Shown: piece by piece, positions 7,982 through 18,000 of the stretch
Layout of the letters: each line of letters opens with the position of its first letter
Numbering within the stretch: position 1 is the stretch's first letter
Source of the DNA: Fidelibacterota bacterium
GTDB lineage: Bacteria > Fidelibacterota > Marinisomatia > Marinisomatales > JABMOV01
DNA: 41,278 nt
Direction of reading: 5' to 3'
NCBI GenBank assembly: GCA_013203145.1
Contig: JABMOV010000069.1
Coordinates: forward strand, 1 to 41,278
Notes under the pieces: generated by a model
What the model was told of the DNA's origin: nothing
Seen by the model: the letters and a program-made list of their open reading frames with translations, nothing else
Database searches by the model: none
Program-made: the position numbers and the translations under genes

Positions 7982-9145
7982 ATGTATCTTACAAGAATTA
8001 AATATTTAACCGCTGGAGAATCCCACGGAAAGGGACTTCTAGGAATATTGGAAGGCATCCCTGCAGGTTTATCCATAACCGAAGAAGAAATTGAACACCA
8101 ATTAAAACGCCGTCAAATGGGTTACGGTCGTGGTGGACGAATGAAAATTGAAAAGGATTTTGCTGAAATCTATTCTGGAGTCCGGTATGGAAAAACTATT
8201 GGCTCACCCATAGGTCTATTAATTCAAAATAATGACTGGGTTAACTGGACAGAAAAAATGTCTGTGACTCCGGTTAAGAATGAAGCTGAGAAGATAACAT
8301 TACCACGCCCAGGGCATGCAGACTTGGCAGGCGCAATGAAATATGGTTTTGATGATATTCGCAATGTTATAGAGCGATCGTCAGCGCGTGAAACAACTAT
8401 GCGTGTAGCAATTGGTGCCGTATGTAAAAAGTTTTTGTCGGAAGTCGGTGTTGAAATTGGTAGCAGGGTTGTTCAAATTTCCAAGGCTACTGATGAAAGC
8501 CAAATACCCTCTGATAAATCCATGACTGACCTAAATAATACAGTGGATAAAAGTCCCGTTCGCGCTTGGGGAAAAGACGCTGAAATTGAAATGATGTTGG
8601 CAATTGATGATGCCCGTAAGAAAGGCAATTCTGTTGGTGGTATATTTGAAGTAATTGCCACAGGATGTCCCTACGGACTTGGCAGTTACGTAGATGCAGA
8701 TCGGAAACTACACGCCAGAATAGCAAAGGCAATAATGTCTGTGAATGCATTTAAGGGTATTGAATTTGGATCTGGGTTTGGTCAAGCAGAATCTTTTGGT
8801 AGTGATGTCCATGATGAAATTGGGTTTGATGGGAACAGGTTTACACGACCTACCAATCACGCTGGTGGAATTGAAGGCGGAATGAGTAATGCACAACCGA
8901 TTACAATTAGAGTTGCAATGAAACCAATCCCCACACTGGCAAAACAATTACAATCCGTTGATTTAAATACAAAAGAAAACAAACTTGCGTTTAAAGAACG
9001 AACAGACTCTTGTGCCGTCCCAGCGGCATCCATAATTGGGGAACATATGATGGGAATCATATTAACTGATGCAATTCTCGAAAAATTTGGTGGAGACTCC
9101 ATGAATGAGGTAAAATCTCATATGGAAATAAGCGCAAAGTACTAA
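7982..9145 (+). CDS. aroC: Chorismate synthase
   Basis: The 387-residue enzyme makes chorismate from EPSP using reduced FMN. It shows the first family signature GESHGKGLLGILEGIPAG near 13-30, QMGYGRGGRMKIEKD, RPGHADLAGAMKYG, ERSSARETTMR, AGGIEGGMSNAQPI, and the C-terminal RTDSCAVPAASIIGEHMMG. Length and motifs are normal for the family. It lies in the same operon as aroE and aroK. Its stop is followed after about seven bases by the GGGAG that seems to serve aroK. Confidence 0.95.
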   Translation: MYLTRIKYLTAGESHGKGLLGILEGIPAGLSITEEEIEHQLKRRQMGYGRGGRMKIEKDFAEIYSGVRYGKTIGSPIGLLIQNNDWVNWTEKMSVTPVKNEAEKITLPRPGHADLAGAMKYGFDDIRNVIERSSARETTMRVAIGAVCKKFLSEVGVEIGSRVVQISKATDESQIPSDKSMTDLNNTVDKSPVRAWGKDAEIEMMLAIDDARKKGNSVGGIFEVIATGCPYGLGSYVDADRKLHARIAKAIMSVNAFKGIEFGSGFGQAESFGSDVHDEIGFDGNRFTRPTNHAGGIEGGMSNAQPITIRVAMKPIPTLAKQLQSVDLNTKENKLAFKERTDSCAVPAASIIGEHMMGIILTDAILEKFGGDSMNEVKSHMEISAKY

Positions 9146-9164
9146 CCTAGACGGGAGTAATTTC

Positions 9165-9677
9165 ATCGAAAAACCAAGAAATATATTTCTAATAGGCATG
9201 ATGGGGGCATGGAAGTCAACTGTTGGACGCAAATTATCGCGTGAAACAGGACTATGGTTTAAAGATATGGATCGAGAGATCGAACGTGAAGCAGGTTTGA
9301 TTGTGACTCATATTTTTGAAGTCATGTCTGAACAAGAATTTCGTGAGCTAGAGCAACAAACTCTCAATCGACTGATTAAAAAAGACGGCCAAATTATTGC
9401 CACGGGTGGAGGGGTTGTACTAAGTGATGCAAATCGATTTATTTTAACAACCGAAGGGTATACTTTTTATTTAAAGGCACAGCCGGAAACTCTGGATAAA
9501 CGAATTAAGAATGTGCAAAAACGGCCCGTTTTACAACGTAGCAAAAACAAGTTAGAAACTTTACGGCAAATATATAATGAACGAAAAATGTATTATGAAA
9601 CTTCCTGTCACAAAATCATTGATACAGATGACTTGTCTCCTGAAGACGTGGTCGAAAAAATAGTAGAATTGTTATAA
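9165..9677 (+). CDS. aroK: Shikimate kinase with odd start and altered Walker A
   Basis: It phosphorylates shikimate with ATP. Family motifs are KDMDREIE (substrate Asp), FRELEQQ, ATGGGVV and the KRPVLQR lid. Two things are odd. First, the only ATG is at 9198, inside the P-loop, so starting there would lose the first beta strand. The frame upstream is open to 9132 but contains no ATG, GTG or TTG. The best start is an ATC at 9165, seven bases after GGGAG, giving IEKPRNIFLIGMMGAWKSTV. Second, the P-loop reads GMMGAWKST where the family has GMMGAGKST, so Trp replaces an invariant Gly. Each is one base from normal (ATG to ATC, GGG to TGG). Either the gene is damaged or the assembly has errors. 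Confidence 0.75.
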   Translation: MEKPRNIFLIGMMGAWKSTVGRKLSRETGLWFKDMDREIEREAGLIVTHIFEVMSEQEFRELEQQTLNRLIKKDGQIIATGGGVVLSDANRFILTTEGYTFYLKAQPETLDKRIKNVQKRPVLQRSKNKLETLRQIYNERKMYYETSCHKIIDTDDLSPEDVVEKIVELL

Positions 9678-9684
9678 TAAATTT

Positions 9685-10767
9685 ATGCACCATATCCCTG
9701 TCGAATTAGGAGATCGTTCCTATAATATAGTCGTACAACCTGAACTATTACATTCAATTCATGAGTTTTTAAACGAATTGAATCATGGCCAAACCTGGTT
9801 GATGATTACACAACCATCCTTGTATAAACATTTTGGAAAAGAGTTGGAATCACGTCTTACACACCACGGATTCCGTGTAAAAACAATTCTAATTCCTGCA
9901 GGTGAAACAGCAAAGTCGATTCAACAAGTTGAAGAATTGTATAGCAAAATGCTTCAATTGCAGTGCGATCGAAGTACAACCTTACTGGCCTTGGGTGGTG
10001 GTGTTGTTGGCGATATTACAGGTTTCATAGCTGCTACCTTCATGCGGGGAATTCAATACGTCCAAATTCCCACTACATTATTGGCAATGGTGGATTCGTC
10101 GATTGGTGGCAAAACAGGTGTGAATCTTCCTGAAGGGAAAAACCTCGTTGGTGCGATTCATCAACCCAAAATGGTTGCCATTGATCCCACAGTATTAAAA
10201 ACATTACCCAAACGAGAGTTGATATCAGGATTAGCCGAGGTACTGAAATATGGCGTGATTGATGATTATGATTTTTTTCAAACGGTTGGCAATGGAATTG
10301 CAACCATTCTTGATTATGGTGATTCATCATTAATTGAAGAAATCGTTGCGCGATCATGCGAGATAAAATCTAGAATTGTAGCAGAAGATGAACATGAAAG
10401 TGGAATTCGGCGGGTTCTCAATTATGGACACACAATCGGACATGCCTTAGAAACATCCCTGGGATATGATACTATTCGGCACGGAGAAGCCATAGCCTAT
10501 GGAATGATCAGCGCTGGTTATATTTCACATGTACGAGGACTTTTATCTGATGACGAATGGTTAACATTACAAAATGTAATTAAACAATTACCTTTGCCTG
10601 ACTTCGAAATACCTAAACCGGAGACTCTTTTAAATGTAATTCGACGAGATAAAAAAGTTCGTGCAGGAGTATTGCATTACGTATTGATCAACGGTATTGG
10701 AAATGCAATTATTGCGGATGATGTTACAACCAAAGAATTGTCACGTTCTTTTGAGATATTACAATAA
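9685..10767 (+). CDS. aroB: 3-dehydroquinate synthase
   Basis: The 360-residue NAD- and metal-dependent enzyme converts DAHP to 3-dehydroquinate. The NAD-binding part GGGVVGDITGFIAATFMRG is followed by PTTLLAMVDSSIGGKTGVN and KNLVGAIHQP. Metal ligands are the Glu of GLAEVLKYG and the His residues of LNYGHTIGHALE and of RHGEAIAYG. All are in place. It starts seven bases after aroK ends and runs without any gap into aroQ. Confidence 0.95.
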   Translation: MHHIPVELGDRSYNIVVQPELLHSIHEFLNELNHGQTWLMITQPSLYKHFGKELESRLTHHGFRVKTILIPAGETAKSIQQVEELYSKMLQLQCDRSTTLLALGGGVVGDITGFIAATFMRGIQYVQIPTTLLAMVDSSIGGKTGVNLPEGKNLVGAIHQPKMVAIDPTVLKTLPKRELISGLAEVLKYGVIDDYDFFQTVGNGIATILDYGDSSLIEEIVARSCEIKSRIVAEDEHESGIRRVLNYGHTIGHALETSLGYDTIRHGEAIAYGMISAGYISHVRGLLSDDEWLTLQNVIKQLPLPDFEIPKPETLLNVIRRDKKVRAGVLHYVLINGIGNAIIADDVTTKELSRSFEILQ

Positions 10768-11205
10768 ATGGGAACGAAAATATTAGTTATCCATGGACCT
10801 AATCTGAATTTACTTGGTGAACGTAAACCAGAAGTCTATGGCAAGGAAACTCTGGCAGATATTGATTATTGGCTGCAATCGCAACCTGAAGCAAAAAATA
10901 TTACTATACGATTTTATCAATCGAATCATGAGGGCGATATTATTGATACCATTCAAGGGGCGAGGGAATGGACAAATGGAATCATCATCAACCCGGGCGC
11001 TTTTACACATTATTCTTATGCCATCAGGGATGCCATTGAAGCGCTTGATATACCTACAATTGAAGTTCATATGAGTGATATTTTCGCTCGGGAAGATTTC
11101 AGAAAGGTTTCTGTTATTTCATCAGTTTGTATTGATCAAATTTCAGGTTTAGGAAAAGGTAGTTATTTGGAAGGATTAAAGCGATTAATAAAACAAATTT
11201 CCTAG
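10768..11205 (+). CDS. aroQ: Type II 3-dehydroquinate dehydratase
   Basis: The 145-residue enzyme removes water from 3-dehydroquinate. The motifs of the type II family are HGPNLNLLGERKPEVYG (catalytic Arg and Tyr), YQSNHEGDIIDTI, INPGAFTHYSYAIRDA (catalytic His) and IEVHMSDIFAREDFR. The start codon follows the aroB stop with no base between. With it the window encodes all seven shikimate steps. The next gene begins 11 bases downstream. Confidence 0.94.
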   Translation: MGTKILVIHGPNLNLLGERKPEVYGKETLADIDYWLQSQPEAKNITIRFYQSNHEGDIIDTIQGAREWTNGIIINPGAFTHYSYAIRDAIEALDIPTIEVHMSDIFAREDFRKVSVISSVCIDQISGLGKGSYLEGLKRLIKQIS

Positions 11206-11216
11206 AGATCGTTATT

Positions 11217-12764
11217 ATGAGAGCAATCCCACTTAAAATTATAATACTGATGATAGTAGTGATATTCTGCTCATCATGTATCCCTTCAATGCCAAGTTTA
11301 AAACAGCCCAAAAAAACTATAGCCTTACCAATCCCTGATCCACCGAAGGATGAATTACGTGGTGTTTGGCTATCCCGATTTGAGTATACCAAATTTTCAC
11401 CGACGCACGATCAAGATTCTATTCAACTGTATATTTCAAATACGATCCAGAATGCAGCAAAAACCAATTTTAATGTAATATTTTTCCAAATTCGTGGAAA
11501 TGGTGATGCCTATTATACTCCGGGATTGGAACCGTGGGGAGAATTGCTCACTGGGACACCAGGTAAAGATCCAGGATGGGATCCACTTCAATTTGCATTG
11601 GAAACGGCCCATTATTACGGATTGGAACTTCACGCCTGGATGAACACTTTTCCCATTTGGCGTGGAACGGAACTACCATCGGATACCATACTACCAACGC
11701 CGCCCTACTTATTGCATCCCGAATGGCTGGTAAGCGACTCTGCGGGAATTCCAACTCCATTGTCAGATCACTACGTATCATTCTCTCCAGGAATCCCAGC
11801 TGTGCATGATTATCTTATCACATTGGCGTCTGATATTGTATCACGCTATGACATAGATGGCATTCATTTCGATTACATTCGATATCCGGAGGGGTCGGAA
11901 GATTCTCATTATTCACATGATTCAATCAGCGTTTCATTGTTTAATTCCAATGAGGGAAATCCAATGCAACTGGATTGGGAAGACTGGCAGAGAAACCAAC
12001 TCACCATTTTTGTGAGCAAAATGTATAATGATCTCATGGGGATTAATCCACATTTGAAAATGTCAGCTGCAGTTATTGGAAGTTATCACCGCAATGGCTG
12101 GAACGCTTATAATGCTGTTTATCAGGATTCACGTCGATGGACAGAGTTGGGGAAAATGGATTTTATTTTACCCATGATATACTGGCCTCGCTCCCATGAA
12201 TCCTATGGCTTTATGGACTTATCTGAAGAATATAGAACGTTAGGAACGGTGGATCGCTACCTAATCCCTGGGATCGGCAGCTATAAATATAATACTGATG
12301 AAGCACCCTTTATATGGTCTGAAACTGAAGGGCAAATTGATGATTTGCGCAGGAGAAATTTTCCAGGGATGTGCTTTTTTGGTAGTGGTAGTTTAAATGA
12401 TCATTGGGAAGAATTGGCGAAAACACGTTTTCGGTATCCATCAAATATCCCACCACTCACCTGGAAGGATGATATCCAACCAGAACCGCCGGGAATTACA
12501 TCCGTGATTAGGAATGAGAATTCAATTATTATAGAATGGATTCCTTCAACCAGCGAGGATGTAAAAAGATATAATATTTATTTGTCGACTATAAATCCAA
12601 TTGATTCAAGCAAAGCAAAAAACCTCTGGTATGTTACACCTGATTCCGGGACCTTTTGGGAGATACCTATAGAGCTTGATAGAAATGGATATATTGCAGT
12701 ATCAGCATTAGATGCCGCATGGAATGAAAGTGCGCTTTCGCCAGTAGTGTATATTGGGAATTGA
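11217..12764 (+). CDS. Lipoprotein with GHL10 (DUF187) glycosidase-like domain and FN3-like tail
   Basis: The 515-residue protein starts with a lipoprotein signal ending in IFCSSC (lipid Cys about residue 22), so it is membrane-anchored outside the cytoplasm. From about residue 47, LRGVWLSRFEYTKF opens the glycosyl-hydrolase-like 10 TIM barrel, with NVIFFQIRGNGDAYY, GLELHAWMNTFPIWR, DIDGIHFDYIRYP (probable acidic active-site strand) and FILPMIYWPR. A fibronectin type III-like stretch covers the last 90 residues (ITSVIRNENSIIIEWIPSTS). It probably acts on an envelope or environmental glycan. It has no known link to aromatic synthesis and seems to ride at the end of that operon, 11 bases after aroQ. 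Confidence 0.8.
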   Translation: MRAIPLKIIILMIVVIFCSSCIPSMPSLKQPKKTIALPIPDPPKDELRGVWLSRFEYTKFSPTHDQDSIQLYISNTIQNAAKTNFNVIFFQIRGNGDAYYTPGLEPWGELLTGTPGKDPGWDPLQFALETAHYYGLELHAWMNTFPIWRGTELPSDTILPTPPYLLHPEWLVSDSAGIPTPLSDHYVSFSPGIPAVHDYLITLASDIVSRYDIDGIHFDYIRYPEGSEDSHYSHDSISVSLFNSNEGNPMQLDWEDWQRNQLTIFVSKMYNDLMGINPHLKMSAAVIGSYHRNGWNAYNAVYQDSRRWTELGKMDFILPMIYWPRSHESYGFMDLSEEYRTLGTVDRYLIPGIGSYKYNTDEAPFIWSETEGQIDDLRRRNFPGMCFFGSGSLNDHWEELAKTRFRYPSNIPPLTWKDDIQPEPPGITSVIRNENSIIIEWIPSTSEDVKRYNIYLSTINPIDSSKAKNLWYVTPDSGTFWEIPIELDRNGYIAVSALDAAWNESALSPVVYIGN

Positions 12765-13085
12765 TAAATATTCTCAGTTAGAATTTTAGCTTGTTAGATA
12801 GCTTAACTGAGTAACAAGAGTATAGACTAATGGGTTACTTTACGGAGCGCAGTAACCAGAATAATAATAAATATATATTGTCATACTGATCCCGATTTGT
12901 CAGGAGAAGCATCTACAAAATTGTTGACGGGATAAATGATAAAGAAGATTTCTCTTTCGATAAATTGGAATCGAGATGACTATTTTTCTGTTAAACATTT
13001 TTTATATAGATAACTGTAGATTTTACCCTACAATCCAAATAACAATTTTATTTAGAAAGTAGATTTAACCGATTAGGAGGCACCT
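12765..13085. other. Gene-free stretch with several inverted repeats
   Basis: I see no gene here. It holds three dyads: CTCAGTTA at 12773-12780 with TAACTGAG at 12804-12811; GGTTACT at 12833-12839 with AGTAACC at 12851-12857; and the 101-base palindromic element at 12880-12980. None is followed by a clear run of T. A good ribosome binding site (AGGAGG) just before 13086 serves the next gene. Confidence 0.6.
12880..12980. repeat. 101-bp imperfect palindrome, MITE/REP-like
   Basis: The arms 12880-12901 and 12959-12980 match as inverted repeats at 17 of 22 positions. The outer ends are GTCAT and ATGAC. Further complementarity continues inward (GGAGAAGCATCT near 12903 against GATTTCTC near 12948). 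The transcript would fold into one long hairpin. It looks like a dispersed intergenic palindromic repeat. No second copy is visible in the window, so dispersal is inference. Confidence 0.5.
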
Positions 13086-14051
13086 ATGCGCAGATTCGCA
13101 ATTTTCTTTATATTGAGTTTCATAATTTCACAAGATATTCCCACACGACCTGTCCATACCTATTCCATCGTGGCGTATGATGAAGAAACAGGACAATTTG
13201 GAGTTGCGGTCCAAAGTCATTGGTTTTCAGTTGGTACGCTTGTCCCTTGGGCAGAAGCTGGCGTAGGAGCTGTCGCCACACAATCGTTTGTAAAAGTAGA
13301 ATACGGACCTGAAGGATTAAAACTCATGCGGGAAGGAAAATCTGCGAAAGAAACCCTCGCGCAACTCATTGCGGAGGATGACGGTCAGGCAATACGTCAG
13401 GTTGCCATGATCGATGCTAAGGGTATTGTTGCCAGTCATACTGGGGAGAAGTGTATTGAAGCAGCCGGACACCAACAGGGGAAAGGTTATTCTGTCCAAG
13501 CGAATCTTATGGATAAGCCTACAGTGTGGCCAGCCATGGCGAAAGCCTACGAAAACGCAAAAGGAGATCTAGCCGAACGGATGATGGTAGCCTTAGAAGC
13601 TGCTGAAGCAGAAGGTGGGGACATTCGTGGGAAACAATCCGTGGCTATGTTAATTGTATCTGGTGAGCCAACTGGTATCCCATGGAAAGATAAGATTTTG
13701 GATATTCAAATTGCCGATCATCCTGAGCCATTGAGGGAAATGCGACGATTATTGAGAGTTCATCGTGCTTATGAACATGCGAATCAGGGCGACCTTTATC
13801 TCGAACATGATGAAATAGAAAAAGCGTTGGAAGAATATGCTAAGGCGACTGAATATTATCCGGAAAATGCTGAATTACCTTATTGGACGGCCATCGCACT
13901 GGCTGGGATTGATCAACTAGATAAGGCACTACCAATATTTAAAGAAGTTTTTGAACGTGACCCGGACTTGAAACGCCTAACTCCACGATTAGTAAAAGCT
14001 GGCTTATTACCTGATGATGAGGAATTACTGAAAAAAATAATGGCGAAATAA
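13086..14051 (+). CDS. Exported DUF1028 protein with C-terminal TPR-like region
   Basis: The 321-residue protein begins with a signal peptide (MRRFAIFFILSFIISQ). The DUF1028 domain follows at about 22-225. It opens with HTYSIVAYDEETGQFGVAVQ, then GAVATQSFVKVEYGPEGL, GKSAKETLAQLIAEDDGQAI and VQANLMDKPTVWPAMAKAY. DUF1028 is related to Ntn hydrolases, but its reaction is not established. From about 235 to 300 there are TPR-like helices (ALEEYAKATEYYPENAELPYW and KALPIFKEVFERDPD). It has a strong AGGAGG binding site and probably its own transcript. It probably acts outside the inner membrane. Confidence 0.8.
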   Translation: MRRFAIFFILSFIISQDIPTRPVHTYSIVAYDEETGQFGVAVQSHWFSVGTLVPWAEAGVGAVATQSFVKVEYGPEGLKLMREGKSAKETLAQLIAEDDGQAIRQVAMIDAKGIVASHTGEKCIEAAGHQQGKGYSVQANLMDKPTVWPAMAKAYENAKGDLAERMMVALEAAEAEGGDIRGKQSVAMLIVSGEPTGIPWKDKILDIQIADHPEPLREMRRLLRVHRAYEHANQGDLYLEHDEIEKALEEYAKATEYYPENAELPYWTAIALAGIDQLDKALPIFKEVFERDPDLKRLTPRLVKAGLLPDDEELLKKIMAK

Positions 14052-14061
14052 ATTGTAGAAA

Positions 14062-14970
14062 TTATCCGCCGACCGTTGCAACTAATCCACGATTTTCAAA
14101 AATCTGCTGAATGTGAGCAATTTCTTCTGTTGATGGTTCAGATAAACCTTTGGACTTACTAAACATTCCCATTTTCACATATTTTGTCTCAGCAATATTG
14201 TGATAGGGAAGCAGATTGATTTTCTTTTTCTCACCTGATAATCGGGCAATATAGTCAGCGGTTTTTTGGATATTATCAATATCCGTATTGAATCCTTTAA
14301 CTAGCGGGATTCGAATTATTATTTCTGCTCCCGAATTCGCTAGAATCTCAAGGTTTTTCAAAATTGTTTCATTGGGGACACCGGTAAACTGTTTATGAAT
14401 TTTGGAATCCATGACTTTTAAATCGTAAAGAAACATATCAGTATGTTTTGCTACTTCCATTAATGTTTCTGTTGGTGCAAAACCGGATGTATCTACGACT
14501 CGATGAATATCTTTTTGACCACAATCTTTCAATAGTTCTATTAGAAAGTCTGCATGCATGAGAGGTTCACCACCGGAAAAAGTGACACCGCCTTCAGAAT
14601 GATCAAAAAACACTGTTTCATTTTCAATGATTCTGGCAATTTCTTCGGCTGTGATTAGTTCACCGGACATTTCAATCGCTTTGGTGGGACATGCTTCAGC
14701 ACATTTTCCGCAAAGCTGGCAAACATCAGGATCAGTTACAATGCCCTCGGGTGTAAGAGTTAAAGCATCATTTGAACAAACGCTGATGCAATCCGTCGTC
14801 CCAATACATTTTTTAGCAGAATACATTTTCTGAATATGGGGAGATTTACTTTCTGGGTTATGACACCATACACATGAGAGGGGACATCCCTTAAAGAAAA
14901 ATGTCAACCGAATACCAGGACCGTCATTTATGGCGTAACGCTTTATATCAAAGATTAATCCTGAAGTCAT
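14062..14970 (-). CDS. Glycyl radical enzyme activase (HypE/PflA-like)
   Basis: The 302-residue radical SAM protein has the cluster motif CPLSCVWC near 29-36. A ferredoxin-like insert follows with two [4Fe-4S] sets (CIGTTDCISVCSNDAL and CQLCGKCAEACPTKA), and then FSGGEPLMH near 130. This is the layout of activases of glycyl radical enzymes other than pyruvate formate-lyase. It should abstract a hydrogen from the glycine of the enzyme encoded at 19306-21771. Both genes are on the minus strand, but a 4.3 kb restriction-modification island now separates them. A fragment of the radical enzyme's 3' end still lies just upstream of this start. With the island removed, the two genes would be about 10 bases apart. 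Confidence 0.9.
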   Translation of the reverse strand: MTSGLIFDIKRYAINDGPGIRLTFFFKGCPLSCVWCHNPESKSPHIQKMYSAKKCIGTTDCISVCSNDALTLTPEGIVTDPDVCQLCGKCAEACPTKAIEMSGELITAEEIARIIENETVFFDHSEGGVTFSGGEPLMHADFLIELLKDCGQKDIHRVVDTSGFAPTETLMEVAKHTDMFLYDLKVMDSKIHKQFTGVPNETILKNLEILANSGAEIIIRIPLVKGFNTDIDNIQKTADYIARLSGEKKKINLLPYHNIAETKYVKMGMFSKSKGLSEPSTEEIAHIQQIFENRGLVATVGG

Positions 14971-14977
14971 ACGTATC

Positions 14978-15001
14978 TATTTAAAAGGATGCATTCTGGG
15001 T
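14978..15001. repeat. Left direct repeat of the R-M island: copy of the GRE 3' end
   Basis: These 24 bases match 19303-19326 at 22 of 24 positions. On the minus strand they read codons for T-Q-N-A-S-F and a stop, compared with T-Q-N-E-S-F and a stop at the true end of the glycyl radical enzyme. Homology stops sharply upstream of the Thr codon. This is either an attachment-site remnant or the product of a duplicated target. Confidence 0.8.
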
Positions 15002-15027
15002 AAGTGTAGTACGACCAGGCGTTACGA

Positions 15028-18000
15028 TTATTCCAAATACTTTTTCAGAATGGCTTCTTTTTGTTGTGGGATAGCTTCTATCTTATTTTTCAGTTTATTA
15101 ATCGGGACTTCGATTCTCTCTATTTCAGAGACAATTTGTTTTTGATCTGGTAGTGATGGAAGAGGGATTTTAATTATATTCAAATTCTGTTGATTTAGCT
15201 TTGGTTGAGCTTGTCCCGTAATATATTCTGATATATCCGTTTTATTCAAATATAACTCAACTAGTTTATGTGTTTCCTTATTGCTAAATCTTAGAATATG
15301 AGCATGATTATTCACCCAAATTTTACCTTGGGCCGTAAATGCGATTGGAGTAGTTCTTTCTTTCAAATTTGCACCATCTTCAGAAATTAATAATACATAA
15401 TCATCAAGTAAATAATCTGAAACATAATCTACAATTCCAGAAGCACCATAATATGGTATTTCTCCATGCTCTCTATACCCTTTAGTAACAGGCTTCCTTA
15501 ACTTGTCTAAGTTTTCAGAAATAGATTCTAAAGGAACCTTATCATACAAATTGATTTTATTAAATTGAAAAGTTAAATCATTATTTAATTTATCAATTTC
15601 CTCCTTCGCTCTCTTTTCTATACCTTCTAAAACTTCGATCTCAGTAACAATATTTTCTTGAATGTCTTTTGGTGGGAGGGGGATTTGAATGTTTAGCAAG
15701 TTTTCTCTATTTAGCCCACCTTGTGCTTGCCCAGTAATATTTGCTTTTAATAAATATTGTCCATTAATTGAAAACAAAAATGAAAACAAATATTTTTGAG
15801 TTAATTCATATTGTGTTCTTAAAATAAAAACATGTTCATTAATCATTCCTAAATCATAAGGAAATATTTCTTTTTTAAACAAAGCTACTTTACCAGTTAA
15901 GGCACCATCTTTACATATCAATATGTCCAAATCTTTAAGTACCCCTTGTTTTGAATTTTTAAAATATACTTCCGGAATAAATTTTATATTGCTAGATAAA
16001 ATATTACCATCGAGGCCAATATGCTCCCCTCCTAAACTTGGAATACCTGATTTATATTCACCAACACCACCTTTAGGTCTATTACCACTTTGAAGTTCAA
16101 CAAGAATTTCTGATAATCTATATTCTTCGAATTTGCTTTTAATCTTCACTTTTTTTTTAGTAGAGAGTGAAATATTCTTCTCGAAGTCCACTCTGTCGAA
16201 AGTGAGCATGTCCACTAAATTGAGATGGGATATGTTTTTCTGTAAGCTTTCAGGAATTTCTGCATCAAAATCTCCATTAAATGCTTTGTAGATGTAGGTG
16301 CTTGCTTTTTGGGGGTTGGTGAATGAGTTGGCATCATACAGTTGTGTGCAGTCATCTATGGTTTTTCTTCTTTGGATTGGGTGGATTCCTTCGCTACCCC
16401 TGCGGTAGCTAAATTCGTAACCCAAAAATTGCTTTTCTTCTATTTTCTTTCCTGTATTAATCAAAACCAGTTTTTGAGGAGATGCCAAAATAAAGTAGAA
16501 AAGCTTTTCCTGTTCTAATTCAAGGATAGCATCCCATTTATCTTTTTCGTTTTTTCCTTTTATTTTCTTTTGGTATTCCCGATAGATTTCGTGTTGTTGT
16601 ATGGCTGCATTGGGTTGTTTCTTTATTAAACTAGCATAGTCGTCAAAAGCAAGTCCCACCCAAACATGGGCAAGGTACTTGCGAACAGGGTTTTCTATGC
16701 CATTGATGGTTACATCCTGTAAGTTCACAAAAAACTTATCGGCTACGGCTTTAATATTTATAGCATCCGCATTGTTTCTGCGTCTAAGAAACAAAGTAAC
16801 TGTATTGGTGCCTGTTGCCATAAAGGTACTGGAGCCCAACTTGGCAATAGCAACTATCTCAAAATATTTGAGGATGATTTCTCTTGTTTGGGTATATATT
16901 CCTGTATTGCTAAGAATACTGCTTGGCAAAATTATTCCTGCTACACCACCGTCTTTCAATAGTTGCTTGGTACGCTCCACAAACAAACATTCTATTTCAC
17001 TGCTTTGGTCGGTTAACCTTGGATAGAGTTCAAAAGCATTTGTTGCTCTTTCTTTTTCCATTATAGTTCCTTTGAAAGCAGAAACAGAATAAGGAGGATT
17101 TGAAATGATGATGTCAAACTGTTTATTGTCTTGTGGGTAGGTTCGATCGGTTTCTTTTAGTAAATCTTTAAACTCTGTTGAGGTAGAGAAATCGCCAAGT
17201 CCATCTCCGTGTACTACTTTAGCCAATCCATCACCATGTAAATAGCAACTTACTTTAGCTGTTTTTACTAGGCGGTAATCTTTTTCAATGGCATAAATAT
17301 ATTTTTCAGCCCAATCAAATTGAACATCTTGCCATCCTTTTATTGCTTTCTTTGTAGTCGGGCTATATTTGTTTTCATCAATAGAATCAATATACTTTTG
17401 TACTTCCTCCATTGATTCTGTGATGAAGTGTCCACTGCCAGCTGCGTAATCAATTATTAAGGGTAATAAGTCGTTTTTGTTTCCTTGCTGAATTTTCAGC
17501 TCCGCTATCTCACGCAGTGGAATACTCTTTATTATAAAACGTGCAATAGGAACAGGAGTAAAAAACTGTCCTGATTCTTGTTTTAATCCGGTAGTTAATA
17601 ATAACTCAAAGAAATCACTTAAAAATTGTTGACGGTAATTGTATCGTATTTTATAATCTTGTAGTAGTTCAACTATCTCTTTTACCACTTTGGCATTTTC
17701 TTGAAAAGATGCATCATCATATACTTCTTTTATGGCAAACTCATTATTCTTTTTTAGCCGAATTTCTGTGAGTATTGCTTTGAACTCTTCTTTGTAACGT
17801 TCTTCTACTTGTTTAAATCGTTTGTCAAATTCACTGTCGCTTACATCTGTCACTTTTTTCTCTAAAAGCTCAAGCATTCCTTTATTGTAAAGGTCTGTCA
17901 TTCTTTTCTGAAATGAGATGTGATCGTCTTTACCTTCCAACCACTGGAAATGAAGCTCCTCCTCATCATTTCTATTTTCATCTACAATTTTGCAGAGGAA

